Assembly (NCBI GenBank): GCA_014529385.2 | Contig: CM043965.1 | Coordinates: 12,328,412-12,392,411 of the forward strand | DNA length: 64,000 bases | Source of the DNA: Adiantum capillus-veneris | Taxonomy: Eukaryota; Streptophyta; Polypodiopsida; Polypodiales; Pteridaceae | Direction of reading: 5' to 3' | Part shown: positions 9,737-21,590 of the stretch, piece after piece | How the letters are laid out: every line of letters starts with the position of its first letter | Position numbering within the stretch: the stretch's first letter is position 1 | Notes under the pieces: model-generated | What the model saw: the letters and a program-made list of their open reading frames with translations, nothing else | Databases searched by the model: none | Told to the model about the DNA's origin: nothing | Translations under genes and position numbers: made by a program

Positions 9737-11900
9737 TGTGAGATCCCTAACCCACCGATACCAAAATTGGGATAGGGTCCTTGACAGGCCTATTAAAAGT
9801 CAGGGTCCCTAAGTAAGAAGGGTCCAGGTAATTGACCTTTACCATTGAAAATGGCTTGGGTCTATAGCCCTAGAAGAAGACCTAGTCTTGTCTCACAGCA
9901 GAAACGGGACAACATCTAAAAAATCCAAAATTGTTTCAGTCATATAACTTCCACAATTTGGGCTAAGGTATTCTCAACCAACACTTTTCCGCCCTTAACA
10001 GATGTGAGGGCACAGCAAGTGGTGAACTCCTCTTCCAATTGGAGAAGTTTTCTAAATGTTTTTAATGTGCAAGGATGGATAGTTATTGATAATCAAGTCC
10101 ACCCGTCCATGATTGACAACCTTAGTCAATCCCCACTTACCACCACACACTCACACATGATTCTTTTGTTACTAATTACTACCACATGTGTTTTAACATT
10201 TAAAATATGGGTTCATTTTTAGCTTTTCGACAAAGTACTTCGTTAAGATAAGTCATGAAATCAGCATTAAAAGACAGTCTTTTAGAAAACAAGCATCTTT
10301 AGACTTCAGACAAGGTACGGTCACTTATAATATTTCTTGACAACCCTGACACGTACTTCACTTGTCTCAAGCAGGCCTATACATGGGTGAAACAAACAAC
10401 ACTCTTCCTTATTCAGAATCGGGTGGAAACTCATCACCCAAATTTTGGGGCGCCCATACGCCAAACCAGTTGCCCATACAATCGGGTGGTTTTCCTAGGA
10501 TAAAAGCAGTATTCTAAGTAGTATCCACAAACATACACATGTAGGAGGTATAGACTCCACGTACATGGTGGAAACCGTGGATGACAAGTCATCATTACTC
10601 ATTACTTGAAGTGAAAATATTCCAAGGAATCAAAGGTGTCTTGAGACATCTATCTTAAGGATGACCAATCATTCTTTCTTAAGTCAACCAACCTTAACCC
10701 AAACAATTCCTTCCTAATTTACAAACAAGTGCACATTGGTTTCTTGGAAGATGTCTTCCATTTTCAGCCAGTTTTACTTTTACTAATTCCTTACTCCCTC
10801 TTTTACGTATGCAATGTTAATATTTTTTAAAAAATCTTAAATTATTCAAACTTAAATTATAATGAAGAACCACTTGGGATTGGTTGGGCTTTTGTTGCAC
10901 TGCTAGAGTCTAAATTCTCCCATTGGTGATCATCATTATGTAATGATTATTTTATAAATATCATGATTAGGTGATGATGTTTTCTAATGCTGATAATTAC
11001 CTTGTAATTATCCAAGTTAGTTGTCTAATTTTCTCTTTTAATTTATAGCTAAAATCTATCTATTTTGGCTTAATTAAATAGCTAGATTAACTTTCTGTTA
11101 ATGAGATAACTACCTCGTGTTCCTAACAATGTTTTCTAACTTTAATAATTATCTTGTGATTTATTAAGTTCTCCATTTGTTTTATAGCTAAAAATACCTA
11201 ATTTTGTCTAAATAATTACAAAAATAATTCAAAAATTATGATATAATTTTCCTAACTTATTAATAGTATGATTAAACTTTGATAATTTTCTTAGAAATAA
11301 ATAAACTTGATTAATATAATTCTCATTAATTAAAGCCAAAATTAATCAGTTTTAATCCTAATTTAGGGTTAATAATTAAGTAGATTATTAATATTTAGTA
11401 AGATTAAGTAATCAATAGATAAATATAGTATAATAGAGTTTTTAATAATAGAGGATAATTTAATCTTCTTTAATTAATAGATTAATTAAAAAACTAGATA
11501 TAAATTGCTAATTAATTGAGATTATCATAATTACCTTGCTTAATCACTTAGATTTTTCTCTCTTAGTGACTTTTGTGAATTATATCTCTCGCACGAGAGA
11601 TTTTTAGCTAGGACCCTAAGTCTAAGTGAAAATGAGAAGCCTAGGGTCCTATTTATAGCTTTTTCTGGCATTCACAAGCTCTCATGGGTTGAATCTGGCA
11701 CTTACTTGCAGCTCAAGCAGCCCCCATCCTCAAGAAGGCCCCCTGTTACTAAAATAGTCCCTGGCAGGTCCAAATACTCTCTCCTAGTACTTGCCTACTC
11801 CAAAAATCAACCCTGCTAAATTTTTGTGCTATTTTTTTCCATTTTAATAAATATCTGGGAAAATATCTAAAGGTTATAATGAAAGTCCTAAGCTTTGATG
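9737..11900 (-). repeat. 5' LTR of the second gypsy element, AT-rich, outer edge unresolved
   Basis: In plus orientation the LTR starts TGTGAGATCCC next to the primer site. A minus-strand TATA motif (CTATAAATA at 11650-11658) with the transcribed strand running toward 9737 supports a U3/R boundary near 11620. The 10800-11560 part is very AT-rich. No partner LTR lies in the window, so the outer edge is a guess. Confidence 0.6.
11650..11658 (-). promoter_or_regulatory. TATA box of the second gypsy LTR
   Basis: CTATAAATA on the minus strand, in a GC-richer island inside an AT-rich LTR, followed by a leader-like stretch. Orientation matches the element. Confidence 0.55.
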
Positions 11901-12144
11901 ATTACTAAAAACCAATCCAATTATTTTTACAATTTAAAGTGGTAGTGAATCTTTTAGAAAGGATAGCGGTGTTAGTTTTTACTCGAATTCAGTTCTGAGA
12001 GTTCCAGCTATACGTTTGTTGTGCTTAAGATTTTAAATATACCAATTTTAAATGCCTGTGAGATAATTCTTTACCTATTTGTACGTCCAATGCTTTACTC
12101 TAAAGCTTTGAGTTCATTTCCCTGTATCTAGAAAGGTGGAAACC

Positions 12145-12432
12145 TTAAACCTGCTCTTCCAAAGTTTTTGACCTTTCTCCAACCCCATTGGGGAACCTGT
12201 CAATCTCATGGGATCTCTTTACCTCAATCAAAATGGTAGTGCTCCTATTATCCCTATCAAAGCGAGTGTTGGATTGCTTGGCTACTGATGTAGGATCCTC
12301 TTGTGAAGCTTTCTTGTTTCTTCTTGATGTGCGATATGCAAGATGATTCTGTGTAGGTACAAGGTCCACCTCTGACTGCATGGGAGTGACATCCAATGGG
12401 AGTTGGCTATCATAAACCACATCTTCTATCAT
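12145..12432 (-). CDS. Unrecognised 95-codon ORF, possibly retroelement linker
   Basis: An ATG-started minus-strand frame of mixed, polar composition (MIEDVVYDSQLPLDVTP...). A basic TSRRNKK patch preceded by acidic and Pro residues is reminiscent of the linker between integrase and reverse transcriptase in copia elements, but no catalytic motif supports this. It may be chance. Nothing else recognisable lies in 11900-12916. Confidence 0.2.
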   Translation of the reverse strand: MIEDVVYDSQLPLDVTPMQSEVDLVPTQNHLAYRTSRRNKKASQEDPTSVAKQSNTRFDRDNRSTTILIEVKRSHEIDRFPNGVGERSKTLEEQV

Positions 12433-12916
12433 AGTGTCATAGTTGAGGTCAACAAAGTGCGTTCTTAGAAGCTATGGTGAATTTCGTGGGTTCGAATATG
12501 GAGACTAAAAATGAGAAAATTGATCTCCCCCATTTTTGAGTGCGAGGTTTCCTTGGAAGGTTTGTTGGACCGGCAGACAAAATTGAGAAATGGGAAGGAA
12601 GAATGACATTTCTATCTTTTTTTTGGCACCTACATTGTTACACAAAAGCAAGATGAAGGGCAAAACCAGAAGCACATTAAACGGTAGTATTGCTAGTAGT
12701 AAAATAACCAAAAGAGAAGAAAGTGTAATGTAATGCTCAAAAGAAGCCAAGCCAGTTCAAAAGGAATCCTTGCATGTACACTCCAAACTGATTTCTATAT
12801 TTGAAAGATTGAACAATTACTATCAACATATATTTGTGACTTTGCATTGAAACAAACGCAGGACATGTAAATTAGGCAAAATGTATAAAACAAAAACTTA
12901 TTTCGGATGTATATTT

Positions 12917-13045
12917 TTGTTGAGTTTGTGGCCTTTGGCCTAACGCCCATAGCTGGTGTGAGAAAAGCCAAACACTTTCATTTGTTGGGTTTGTGGCCTT
13001 TGGCCTAACATCGATAGCTGGTTTGAGGCCAAACACTTTCATTTG
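12917..13045. repeat. Tandem duplication of about 66 bp
   Basis: Two adjacent copies share GTTTGTGGCCTTTGGCCTAA, then ATAGCTGGT and CCAAACACTTTCATTTG. The second copy begins TGTTGGG and coincides with the start of the copia-type LTR, so the duplication straddles the LTR boundary. Confidence 0.75.
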
Positions 13046-13310
13046 CATTTCGGCAACATATGTGGCACATGATTTACACAACATTCCAAATTGCAATCCC
13101 TGTCACCATGGCTTTTCCACACTTTATGGAGCCACTCTTGACCTTTGGAGAGTTTCCCCTTGACCCTTGGGACAAGGCACATGTGACCCTTGAGAGGTGT
13201 ATCTAGCCCCTAGCAGCTACTATAAAGGTAGCTAGTTTCCTGTACACATTTCCAACCCATTATCATTGTATGCATCTTGTTAGTTTATCATAATCAAGTT
13301 ATATTTTGAG

Positions 13311-13380
<70 letters not shown>

Positions 13381-13445
13381 ACTAGTGTAATCAAGAAACG
13401 CTATCACCATGAATCCTAGTCTTGCCCATCCACCCTAGTCCAACA
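12983..13445 (+). repeat. Copia-type LTR (463 bp), split from its internal region
   Basis: It begins TGTTGG and ends CCAACA, a perfect 6 bp terminal inverted pair. It has a TATA-like CTATAAAGG near 13220 and a (CT)n run at 13315-13376. Directly after it comes AG then TGGTA, and the sequence resumes 18.8 kb downstream as TGGTATGAGAGC, an initiator-Met-like primer site with one mismatch. So a later element inserted in this element's primer site. No copia pol is visible downstream of 32219. Confidence 0.65.
13315..13376. repeat. (CT)n microsatellite
   Basis: Uninterrupted dinucleotide run of about 62 bp within the copia-type LTR. Confidence 0.98.
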
Positions 13446-13447
13446 AG

Positions 13448-13452
13448 TGGTA
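13448..13452. repeat. Target-site duplication, left copy (TGGTA)
   Basis: TGGTA directly precedes the left LTR and recurs directly after the right LTR at 32214-32218. A 5 bp duplication is normal for LTR retrotransposon integration. Confidence 0.93.
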
Positions 13453-14386
13453 TGTTAGAAGCTGGACACACCCCATGGCATCTAACTACTCGGAGGACTA
13501 TTATTTTTGTAATTATTCATTCATTGAGGAAAACCCGATTTTTCACCTTGTAAATATTGGGACTTACAGAAGTTTCCAGATTGTATCCCAGTTTTGATAG
13601 TTAGATTGAGTAGATGGTTGATTTTGGAACTTTAGGGTTTGAGACATTGTAAGGTATATATACCACTATTTGACCTTAATGAAAGACCTTTTGTCATTTT
13701 AAAAACAAGTTTGAAGTCTGTGAGTGAGCGTACTGTGTACGAGAGAGAGATTGTGAGCTTCATCTTGACGCTACGTGTGCTACGGTGGTCGGAATCGAGT
13801 GCAGGGAAGTGCAGCGTGTTGCTCCCGACTAGAGCTACGAGCCGATACCAACATTGCGCGACTACGGTCTGGCTTTGCGAGCTCCTTCTACGAGCTTCAT
13901 CGGTTGTTTGGGTGAGCATACGTTGTCCGATTTTGCATTGCAGCATATCCACGCGTTCACATTGAGTAGAACTACACATTAGGAACTTTAGATTTCGGAA
14001 ACGAAGACCTGCAGATTTTGGCCAGACATCCTACGTGTTTCTGCACCAGGTGTTTTGGGTCGTGATTTTGGTGCATAGAACTTAGGGAGAGTGGCCTATT
14101 GGTATTAGTAGGGTCTCCTTCAAGTTCTATGGTGTTTCGAGATTGTTTGATGGGTGTTCGGCTCTAGAAAGCATTGTAGGAAGTTTCCTCTTTTGCACTC
14201 TTGAAGGCTGTGACTTAGACAATTGGTAGAGACCTCTGTAGGAATTAGTTAGGAGTCAGTCGAGTGTAGGTTGACACCTTATGCTTGCTTCCACGCGCCT
14301 GCAGGTCGAGCTTCGTCCTTAGCTACCATTACATGTTAGGTGAGTTCTCGTTGTGCTGACGTCCGTCGCGGCGTATCCGTCCAACA
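13453..14386 (+). repeat. 5' LTR, 934 bp
   Basis: Begins TGTTAGAAGCTGG and ends CGTCCAACA. It contains the TATA palindrome GGTATATATACC at 13653-13664 and one half-site (AGACATCCTACGTG, 14024-14037) of the palindrome that recurs in the internal region. ORFs of 108-115 codons on both strands are duplicated in the other LTR only because the LTRs are copies. Confidence 0.95.
13653..13664 (+). promoter_or_regulatory. LTR TATA box
   Basis: GGTATATATACC, itself a 12 bp palindrome, is the best core promoter in the LTR. The copy in the 3' LTR is at 31480-31491. Transcription would start about 25-35 bp downstream, near 13690. Confidence 0.6.
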
Positions 14387-14387
14387 T

Positions 14388-14406
14388 TGGCGCCGCTATC
14401 GGGGAC
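14388..14406 (+). other. Primer-binding site, Asp-tRNA type
   Basis: TGGCGCCGCTATCGGGGAC begins one base after the LTR end. It resembles the TGGCGCCGTTGCCGGGG primer site of Athila/Tat elements, which pairs with Asp tRNA, and differs from the initiator-Met sites of the other elements here. Confidence 0.85.
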
Positions 14407-14906
14407 AAAAACCTTAGGTAGGTGACCGAGACTAATCCTTGAGGATTGGGATTTTTGGCTTGCCAAGAGTCTTGTTTTACATTTAGATAGGATCAGAGGG
14501 TGGAGGACTCTCTAGGTCTTAGAGGGAGTCTAGGAAGTGTGTGTCTGGCCTAGATCCTTCGACTTAGGTAGATGAGGTTGACTTAGGTAGTAGTCGAGTT
14601 CTAGAGTAGGAGTTGGAGTGATAGAAGCGGTGAGAGGAGAGCTTGAGAGTCCGGAGAGGCCAAAAAGCAACCAAAAACACCATTTCACATGATAGGTAGG
14701 AGTAGAGTAAGTAGGACATCATGATTCACGATCTAGAGCATTTCATGCATGTACACTTGCTTGGTAGAATCATTACAAGTTTGTAAAGGACGCAAAAGTG
14801 CGTTTGAAAGCCTAATTGAAGTCCAAAAGTTACTGTGAGTGTTTTTGATAGATCTACAGAGCATCAAGAGCATTCCTGTCAGAAAAAACTTTAATTTTAA
14901 GCCAGA

Positions 14907-14930
14907 AGACATCCTACGCGTAGGATGTCT
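14907..14930. repeat. 24 bp perfect palindrome, leader copy 1
   Basis: AGACATCCTACG followed directly by its exact reverse complement, with no spacer. Could extrude as a DNA cruciform, fold as an RNA hairpin or bind a dimeric protein. Confidence 0.97.
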
Positions 14931-15348
14931 ACAGGCTAATCTGGGAGGAATTTTGGGATTTTGAGTTGACTAGTGTGTTCAGGAGGTAGGGTTTACCCTA
15001 ATTTCAACTGGAAAGTGTAAATTTGGCCATATCTTGACAGGATAAGGCCAGATAGACTGAAATTGCAAGACATCCTACCCAAATAGTGCCAAAACATTAT
15101 TTTGAGACCAAAACCATAAGAGGGATGCATGAGCATGTCTTGCATGATATATTGAGTGACTGAAAAGGGTTTCACCTCATTTGGGTAAGAAAATTGGATT
15201 CAAAGCGGACTTTAGCACTTTTGACTGAAAAAGCAAAAACAGCTGAAATTTTGGACTTTTGACATCCAAACCAAAATCTAAGCATACCATTGGGTTACTG
15301 ACATCAAGGGGAAGCTGTGGGACAAATCTGGGGTCAAACAGGCCAAAA

Positions 15349-15372
15349 AGACATCCTACGCGTAGGATGTCT
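15349..15372. repeat. 24 bp perfect palindrome, leader copy 2
   Basis: Identical to copy 1; preceded by CAGGCCAAAA. Confidence 0.97.
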
Positions 15373-15473
15373 TCTGAGTAATTTTGGACTCCAAACTAAA
15401 TTCTGAGTATACCAAAGTGATCAGCAACTCAAGGGGAGCCTGGGTTTTGAGTCTGAAGCCATTCTGATGAAAA

Positions 15474-15497
15474 AGACATCCTACGCATAGGATGTCT
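15474..15497. repeat. 24 bp palindrome, leader copy 3, one mismatch
   Basis: One base change in the right arm (centre reads CGCA). Preceded by GCCATTCTGATGAAAA, which also precedes 3' copies 2 and 3 in similar form. Confidence 0.95.
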
Positions 15498-15750
15498 AAT
15501 GCAAGAAAATGAAGCCAGACTTTGACTTTGAGCATAGTAAGGGGTTATATAGCCTTAGGCAAGCCTCCTGGTCAATTTTGGTCCAATTTGGAGTTGATTA
15601 GACTGATCAATACCATCAACAGACCGTCGGAGCAGATTTCTGACTCATTGACCAGCTAATAGGTGTCTAAGTCAAAAAGTAAAAGCAGCTGTAAGCTCAA
15701 CACAACAAGGGAAAACAGCAGTGCAAAAAATCCAGGCAAAACACAGCAGG

Positions 15751-15774
15751 AGACATCCTACGTGTAGGATGTCT
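15751..15774. repeat. 24 bp palindrome, leader copy 4, one mismatch
   Basis: The centre reads CGTG rather than CGCG; otherwise identical to copy 1. Confidence 0.95.
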
Positions 15775-16195
15775 ATCGGGGCACACTGCAAGGAAAACTT
15801 GACCTGGCATAGACAGTGAGATTCCATTTGGCTTGAGGGTTCCAGAACTTCTTTCAGAAGTGAATTTGGACCTTGTTTGCCCATTGACGAAGCAAAGACT
15901 GAATTCAGACTTTTTTACGTAAATTGACCAACAACTGAGGGAAGTATTGTTCCAGATTAGCAAACCTAATCTAGAACATCAGCAGTGTATAAAATACAAT
16001 AGTGTTTGAGATTAACTCTCAAGTTATACCAATCATTACTAAGATAACCTCTAGCAGATAAATGCTTTGATTCGATTGCCGAAATTAAAACACTTGTGTA
16101 CAGGTATATTCAGTAACAAAGCAAGAAGTTGTGTAGAGATTGACCCATTGCCAGGTGAGTGGTTGAATTTGTGATAAATTGCGTTGATAAGTTTG

Positions 16196-19135
16196 ATGAA
16201 TTTAAGATCAGGAAGATACATTGTTATAGACCAGAAGGTGGCAGGTGACCAAGGTAGCTTAGTGTCCATTGAAGAGAGTGTAACTCAGGTAAGGCTAGAT
16301 CCACTAGCACCGATTATTGAGGAAGGGAGTGATACTGACACTTCGTCAGACAAATCTTTCTTCATGATGGATAGTCAACAACCAGGAGGTTTCACCTATG
16401 ATGGACCTATGCGAGGAGGAAGCACCTCCCAAAATCCTTTGAATGATTCTAGTCTCACGGTGATCTTCTTAGAGGGAACAAACTCGAGAGGAGCCCTAGT
16501 CTATTCAGACTATCGAGGCCGTAAGTGCATTTGTATCGAAGAGAGGCCAGCTCAAAGATTGGAGATAATCCGAGTATATGATGATGGAGATAGATTCCGA
16601 GACGAAAATGGGAACCACTATTTAATAGTTAGTAACCCTTACGATTACAACAGATATGGAGATAACGTGGCGAAAGGGAAAATGGTTTCAGAAACTCAAG
16701 AACCGCCACCAAACATTGATAGGCCCGGCACTATTTTTATGAATGATAAGAAAACAACCAGGGTTCCAACTTATAATGAGAACGTGGGAATCTACAAGCA
16801 TGAGAGTGAGGGTATAGTCTCTTACTTTTGCAGCAAAGAACCATACGTAAGCGAATTAAGCAAAGATAAGGTTCTTTACTTATTCTCTTATGAAACTGCT
16901 ATGGGGAAGGGCATGGTTTTTGTTCATAAATACGGGCGATAATACCAATGTATTCTCCCAGAGGAAGTAGAGAGAGCAACAGGTCCAGGAGCATCAGCAT
17001 ATGCCCCTGAGGAAGGGCCAAGAGCCGCCCACACCCCAAGCAAGTCAACGAATCCTTTTTCAAATGAGTATGACATTACCTCACATTCCACCCGACCGCA
17101 AGCATTCAACAACCAAGACCAACTAGCAAACCAACCATCATTGCAGGCATGGCTTCGACAGAGTGCAACAATGGAACCAGACAGAAGCAAGTCTTCTAAG
17201 ACAGCACCGAAAAGAGAAATAGCGGTAAACCAGGAGTAGCTCATAGATGAAGTGCTAAAAAAGATCAACTTGTACGCCAAACCCCAGGCTAAACAGCCCA
17301 AGTGGTGTGCTATTGAACAAAAATGGACAAACCATGGGACCGAGGAATGTTATTATAACAAGGGATATGTGAGGGAGAGACCTTACGCTCCCCAAGCTCC
17401 AGTAGCTTCCCCTCAAGTTCCATCGATGCCTAGATATAAAGTAGGCAACTTACCAGGACCTGTAGGTGTAGAAAGACCACAACTGGTGTTGGGGCAACAA
17501 CCACCCCTACCAGGATTACGACCAGTTGGTATAGGATACACACCAACAATAACTGAATCAGAAGAAAAGTCTTTGGTGCCTATGCATGCATATTATGAAG
17601 ATCCCAATGGATATGCAGCAAACCCTATCTATTATCCATCGTAAGAACCCTCAACACCATAACCATGGAGCATGATATGGAATCAAGGACCACCAACTGC
17701 TGCACCAGCCGCAGGAGAAGGAAGATATAGCTTAGATGAACGAACACTAATGTTCATAGCCAATGGAGGCATGGGTGGACAGAGACATGCTTACCAGCAA
17801 AGAGGAGCTCAAGGAGCACCTCAACAATCCAAAGGACCTTGCTACAAGTATGGTGGAGACCATTGGTTGAGAGACTGTCCTCATGATGAAATCATAAGAG
17901 TCAATGCGTATTGCCCAGAATGTGGAATTACTCATTTGATTCTCGAATGCCCTAAAAACCCGAGCAAAGGAGCAAAAACCACCTTGAACATGTTAGAAAC
18001 AGTACCTTCCAGTGGAGGATCGGAAAATGAAACAATCATACCTATTCAGGCGGTAACACGAGCCCAAGCCCAGAGAAGGACGAACGAACCCATAGTTGAA
18101 GAACCAAAAACCGATGCTCAAAGTTCAGAAACGAAAAATCAGAGAAGCACTTGGAATGCTAGAAAGGCACGTAGGAAAGCCAAGAAAGAACAAGAGCAAA
18201 CAGCCCTATCCGAGGAGTTGAAACATACAAAGAACAGATTGGAGCGGTTAGAGGATCTAGCTAGCTTAAGCTCACACACCACAGAAGTCATAGCACCCAA
18301 GGAAATAGCAGAACCCAAAAGTGCAGGATCAGGAGGATCTGTACTGGCAGACAAGGTAAACGAGCACTTAGATGCGCTTCTAAAAGCTTATGAAGCTCGA
18401 CTTAAAAAGAACCAAACCCAGGAGCAAAGGTGGATGACTTATCCATATGCAAAAATAGAAAAACAGGGGTTGGATATGTGTAAAAAGATGATTGAGACGG
18501 CTCAATCATTGATGGAAGAACCGCTGGGTAAATCTGCAAATTGTCATGAAGCACCAGCTCCAACCCCTATCCAATCAACATTAGAGAAACATGAGGAAAC
18601 AGAGGAAAGACTCACTAATGACTATGAGTCCAGAGGAGAGCCTATCATAGTGCCAAATACCACCGATGGGGCAAGTGACGGGTTCCAACCTAAAATATTG
18701 GCAGAAATGGGTAAGGACAGTAACGGTCTAGATGATCTGTGGAAGCAAATCCGTGAGGCCAACGAGGCTAATAGGATGAGTAACCACATGAATAGAACGA
18801 GAAAAGAAAAGAATGTGATCTTACCTCCTATTGAAGAATTTGAGGCAAGATCGCAGATGAACTTTGAGATACATTCACAAGGGGGAGACCAAGGATCTAT
18901 TAGTTCGGGGCATAGCCAACCAGACTCTTTGAGAACTTTACCGTCTTACCTGGGAGAGTACGAAGCCAAGTCGGAAGTGAGAGCAATCCCATCTCAAAAA
19001 CTTTCTTCTAACAAGGTGATGGATTCGCAAGGATTGATTGAGTTGTTATCCACTCCGGTGGCATGCATAATCACGTTAGCAGAACTCCTAAGGTTAAGGC
19101 CAAACATGTGGACCACAGTAGGAAAATGCCTATAA
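16196..19135 (+). pseudogene. Gag reading frame of the Tat-like element
   Basis: A single frame runs from an ATG at 16196 (MNLRSGRY...) to 19135, broken only by three internal stops (TAA 16940, TAG 17237, TAA 17642); an in-frame TAA at 16175 bounds it upstream. The C-terminal half has two knuckle-like motifs: CYKYGGDHWLRDC, where the second Cys of CX2C is Tyr, and CPECGITHLILEC (CX2CX3HX4C). A charged, Ala/Glu/Lys-rich stretch (about 18130-18300) looks helical, followed by polar linkers. I see no classical gag core in the N-terminal part. The frame continues after TAA 19133 into the protease, so gag and protease share a frame. Confidence 0.8.
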
Positions 19136-20329
19136 AAATTTGGAGTGAAAGACCCCACCTTGAAGCTACAAGAAGGGATCAGAGAGTTGGACAGGCCTCA
19201 ACTAAACACTAGGCCAGTACCATTGAATAAGGTTGGAGAATATTGCGAGGGAGAAGACGGAAACACCACGCTACCGGTAGAATTCCAAGGAGTAGTTTCC
19301 AAGGCTATTCTTGACAGTGGAGCGGGAGTTGCTATCGCCACCAAGGAAATCTGGAAAAAATGGGGAAAACCAGCTTTGAGGGCTACCAGAATGAAACTGC
19401 AATTGGCAGATGGGTTCATGGAAAAGCCTCTAGGACTCTTAGAAAAAGTAATTGTCACTTCGTGCGGAATCGAGTATGAGCATACGTTTGCAATAGTCGA
19501 TTTCGACAAAAAGAACAATTATGAGATAATCTTGGGACGACCATTCATGAGACAATTGAAGATGGTCCAAGATTGGGGTTATGACCACAAATACCTCAGA
19601 CATGGCAAAATGACAACTAAAATACACCTGAAAGACCATAGTTACAAGGATGTAAACCAAACACCGGTGGAAGAGTTTGATTCGGCTACAATAGCAGGAT
19701 CAGAACTACCAGCATGGTTAGGGCAACCAAAAGAGTTATGGATGTGCGGAGCTTCACATTGTGGAAGCTTAAGAAGAGAGGACTGTGTCTTAGAAAGAGC
19801 AATTGAGGACAAGGAGTACATTCCGGAACCTTTCCTTGAAGATGCCTTGGAACCTTTAGAATGGGAACACATACTGGCAACATTGGATGTCTGTACCATT
19901 ACCGACAGTCCAACAACAAAATTTTGCGATAAGGATGGCTATGATGTGTTACCCTATTACATGGTAAGCGTTGTACCAGAAAAAGAGACAGTGGAACCTC
20001 CAGAACAAGAAGAGTTTTACAAGTCCTTTGAACATTTGGAAGTAAATGATGATGCAGATAATGAGTGTTCAGACACCTCAAGTGAGCGTGGAAATGAAGC
20101 CGAGAATATCAAGTTTTATGATTTTGCTAATCAACACCCTAGACGCCAAGAACGCTATAGGAGGAAACGAGCAGAAAACAAAGCGAGAGAGAACCTGATT
20201 CCCAAGATAAAAGGTAAAACTCACTATTTGATGCTTGTAAAAGCAGAGGATTGTGTAAAAGATCAAATATCAGGAAAATTCTCAAAAAGTCGAATAGAAC
20301 GAACTCGAGAAGAAATAAAACAAGTATGA
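19136..20329 (+). pseudogene. First aspartic protease domain of the Tat-like element
   Basis: Same frame as gag, separated by one stop. Residues near the start give LPVEFQGVVSKAILDSGAG (catalytic Asp at 19313-19315 in DSGAG), then LQLADGF, YEHTFAIVDFD and the closing IILGRPFMRQ. This is the retropepsin pattern. The 3' part is acidic and ends in a basic stretch (RRQERYRRKR). TGA at 20327 closes the frame; reverse transcriptase resumes in the next frame about 100 bp later. Confidence 0.85.
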
Positions 20330-20435
20330 AAAGCTAAAATCAAAACAAAATCATAAATCAAAAAAAGAAACAACAAAAGACCAAGAGTGGACCAAACTGG
20401 AGCGTAAACAGAAATACCAAGAACTAAAACGGTCT

Positions 20436-21590
20436 TTGAGAGAGATATGGACTACTGAAGAAGATAGTGATGGTAAAGGGGAGTCAGAAAAGGGCAACAT
20501 GAACGTACCATCACACTATCGGAAATTTACTATCCAGGACAGAAAAATCATCATTACACCACCAGTCAGGGAAAGAACCAACCAAGAATCTTACCATGGG
20601 CCTGAAAATGCAAAAAAGATAGACCTCGCAGAACCAGGTGAAAAGCCTCAGCCGGTCTATATAGCTAACGATTTAGAGCCTAAGGAGGAAGAACAACTAA
20701 CCCAACTTCTCAAGAAGTATAAAGATGTGTTTGTTTGGTCCTATAAAGACCTCAAAGGAGTTGATCCATTGATATGCCAACATACATTTCCTTTGAAAGC
20801 GGATGCAAAACCTAGCAAACAACGTCCTTATACATATAATGACACATTTGCTAAACGAATCAAAGAAGAGATTGATAAACTGATGGAAGCGGAATTCATC
20901 TATGAGATTGAACATACAGATTGGGTGTCACCCATTGTGGTAGTTCCCAAAAAGAATGGAAAATTGCGATTGTGTGTAAACCTCAAGAAGGTGAATGGAG
21001 CAACCATAAGGGATAATTATCCCTTACCAATCACAGAACATGTACTTGAGCGAGTGGCCGGGAAACGGGCTTATTCCTTTCTGGATGGGTTTTCAGGATA
21101 CAATCAACTGGCAATAGCAAGGGAGGATCAACACAAAATAGCATTTGCCACAGAATGGGGGATTTATGCGTATCGAGTTATGCCATTTGGCTTAACTAAT
21201 GCACCAGCCACTTCCCAGAGGTTAATGACTCACGCATTCAAGGAATACCTAAGAATATTCTTAGAAATTTACATGGATGACCTGTGTGTACACTGTCTTC
21301 TACGAGAGGAACATATAGACCATTTGCAAAAGGTCTTTGAAAAGTGCAGGACATATCGAATTTGTCTTAACCGGGAAAAATGTGTATTTATGGTTAAGCA
21401 AGGACGAATCTTAGGACACATTGTCTCAAGAAATGGCATAACCATAGACCTAGACAAAGTCAAAGTCATTGTAGACCTGCCCAGGCCTACTAACGCGAAA
21501 CAAGTGCAATCCTTCATGGGAAACTGCGGATATTATGAAGATTCATATACATGTATGCGGTTATCGCACAACCTCTGTATCGTTTGCTAG
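20436..21590 (+). pseudogene. Reverse transcriptase of the Tat-like element
   Basis: Motifs in order: SPIVVVPKKNGKLRLCVNLK, AYSFLDGFSGYNQLAIA (first catalytic Asp in FLDG), [27 protein letters not shown] (active site YMDD, 21270-21281), and GRILGHIVSRNGITIDLDKV. YMDD and SGYNQ are typical of the Tat/Athila branch. The frame is lost near 21535, just after VQSFMGNCGYY, where the RNase H part continues in another frame. Confidence 0.92.

Larger units (their letters stand above)
5807..11900 (-). mobile_element. Second, older Ty3/gypsy element; right edge approximate
   Basis: On the minus strand the order is a long AT-rich LTR (9737 to about 11900), an initiator-Met primer site (9723-9734), gag, zinc knuckle, protease, reverse transcriptase and RNase H. 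It stops at 5806, where the first element begins, so its integrase and 3' LTR are displaced or lost. It has many stops and frameshifts, far more than the first element, which agrees with it being the older host of a nested insertion. The outer LTR boundary was not resolved. Confidence 0.8.
14407..16195 (+). other. 5' leader with four palindrome copies
   Basis: About 1.8 kb without a supported ORF. It carries 24 bp palindrome copies at 14907, 15349, 15474 and 15751, a half-site at 15068, and a diverged tandem repeat of about 125 bp (about 15240-15500; shared pieces CATCAAGGGGA/CTCAAGGGGAGC and AAGCATACCA/GAGTATACCA). Confidence 0.7.

Noticed and set aside
12505-12750. Hydrophobic 81-codon minus ORF as a membrane protein
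   Set aside because: No homologous motif, and its Leu/Ile/Val content comes from AT/AG-rich sequence; isolated.
13632-13979. 108-115 codon ORFs on both strands, repeated at 31459-31806
   Set aside because: They lie in the two LTRs of one element, so their similarity is only LTR identity. No domain is visible.
14907-15774. Regularly spaced palindromes as a possible CRISPR array
   Set aside because: Eukaryotic context, irregular spacers of 101 to 418 bp in the leader, repeats inside a retrotransposon, and no cas genes.
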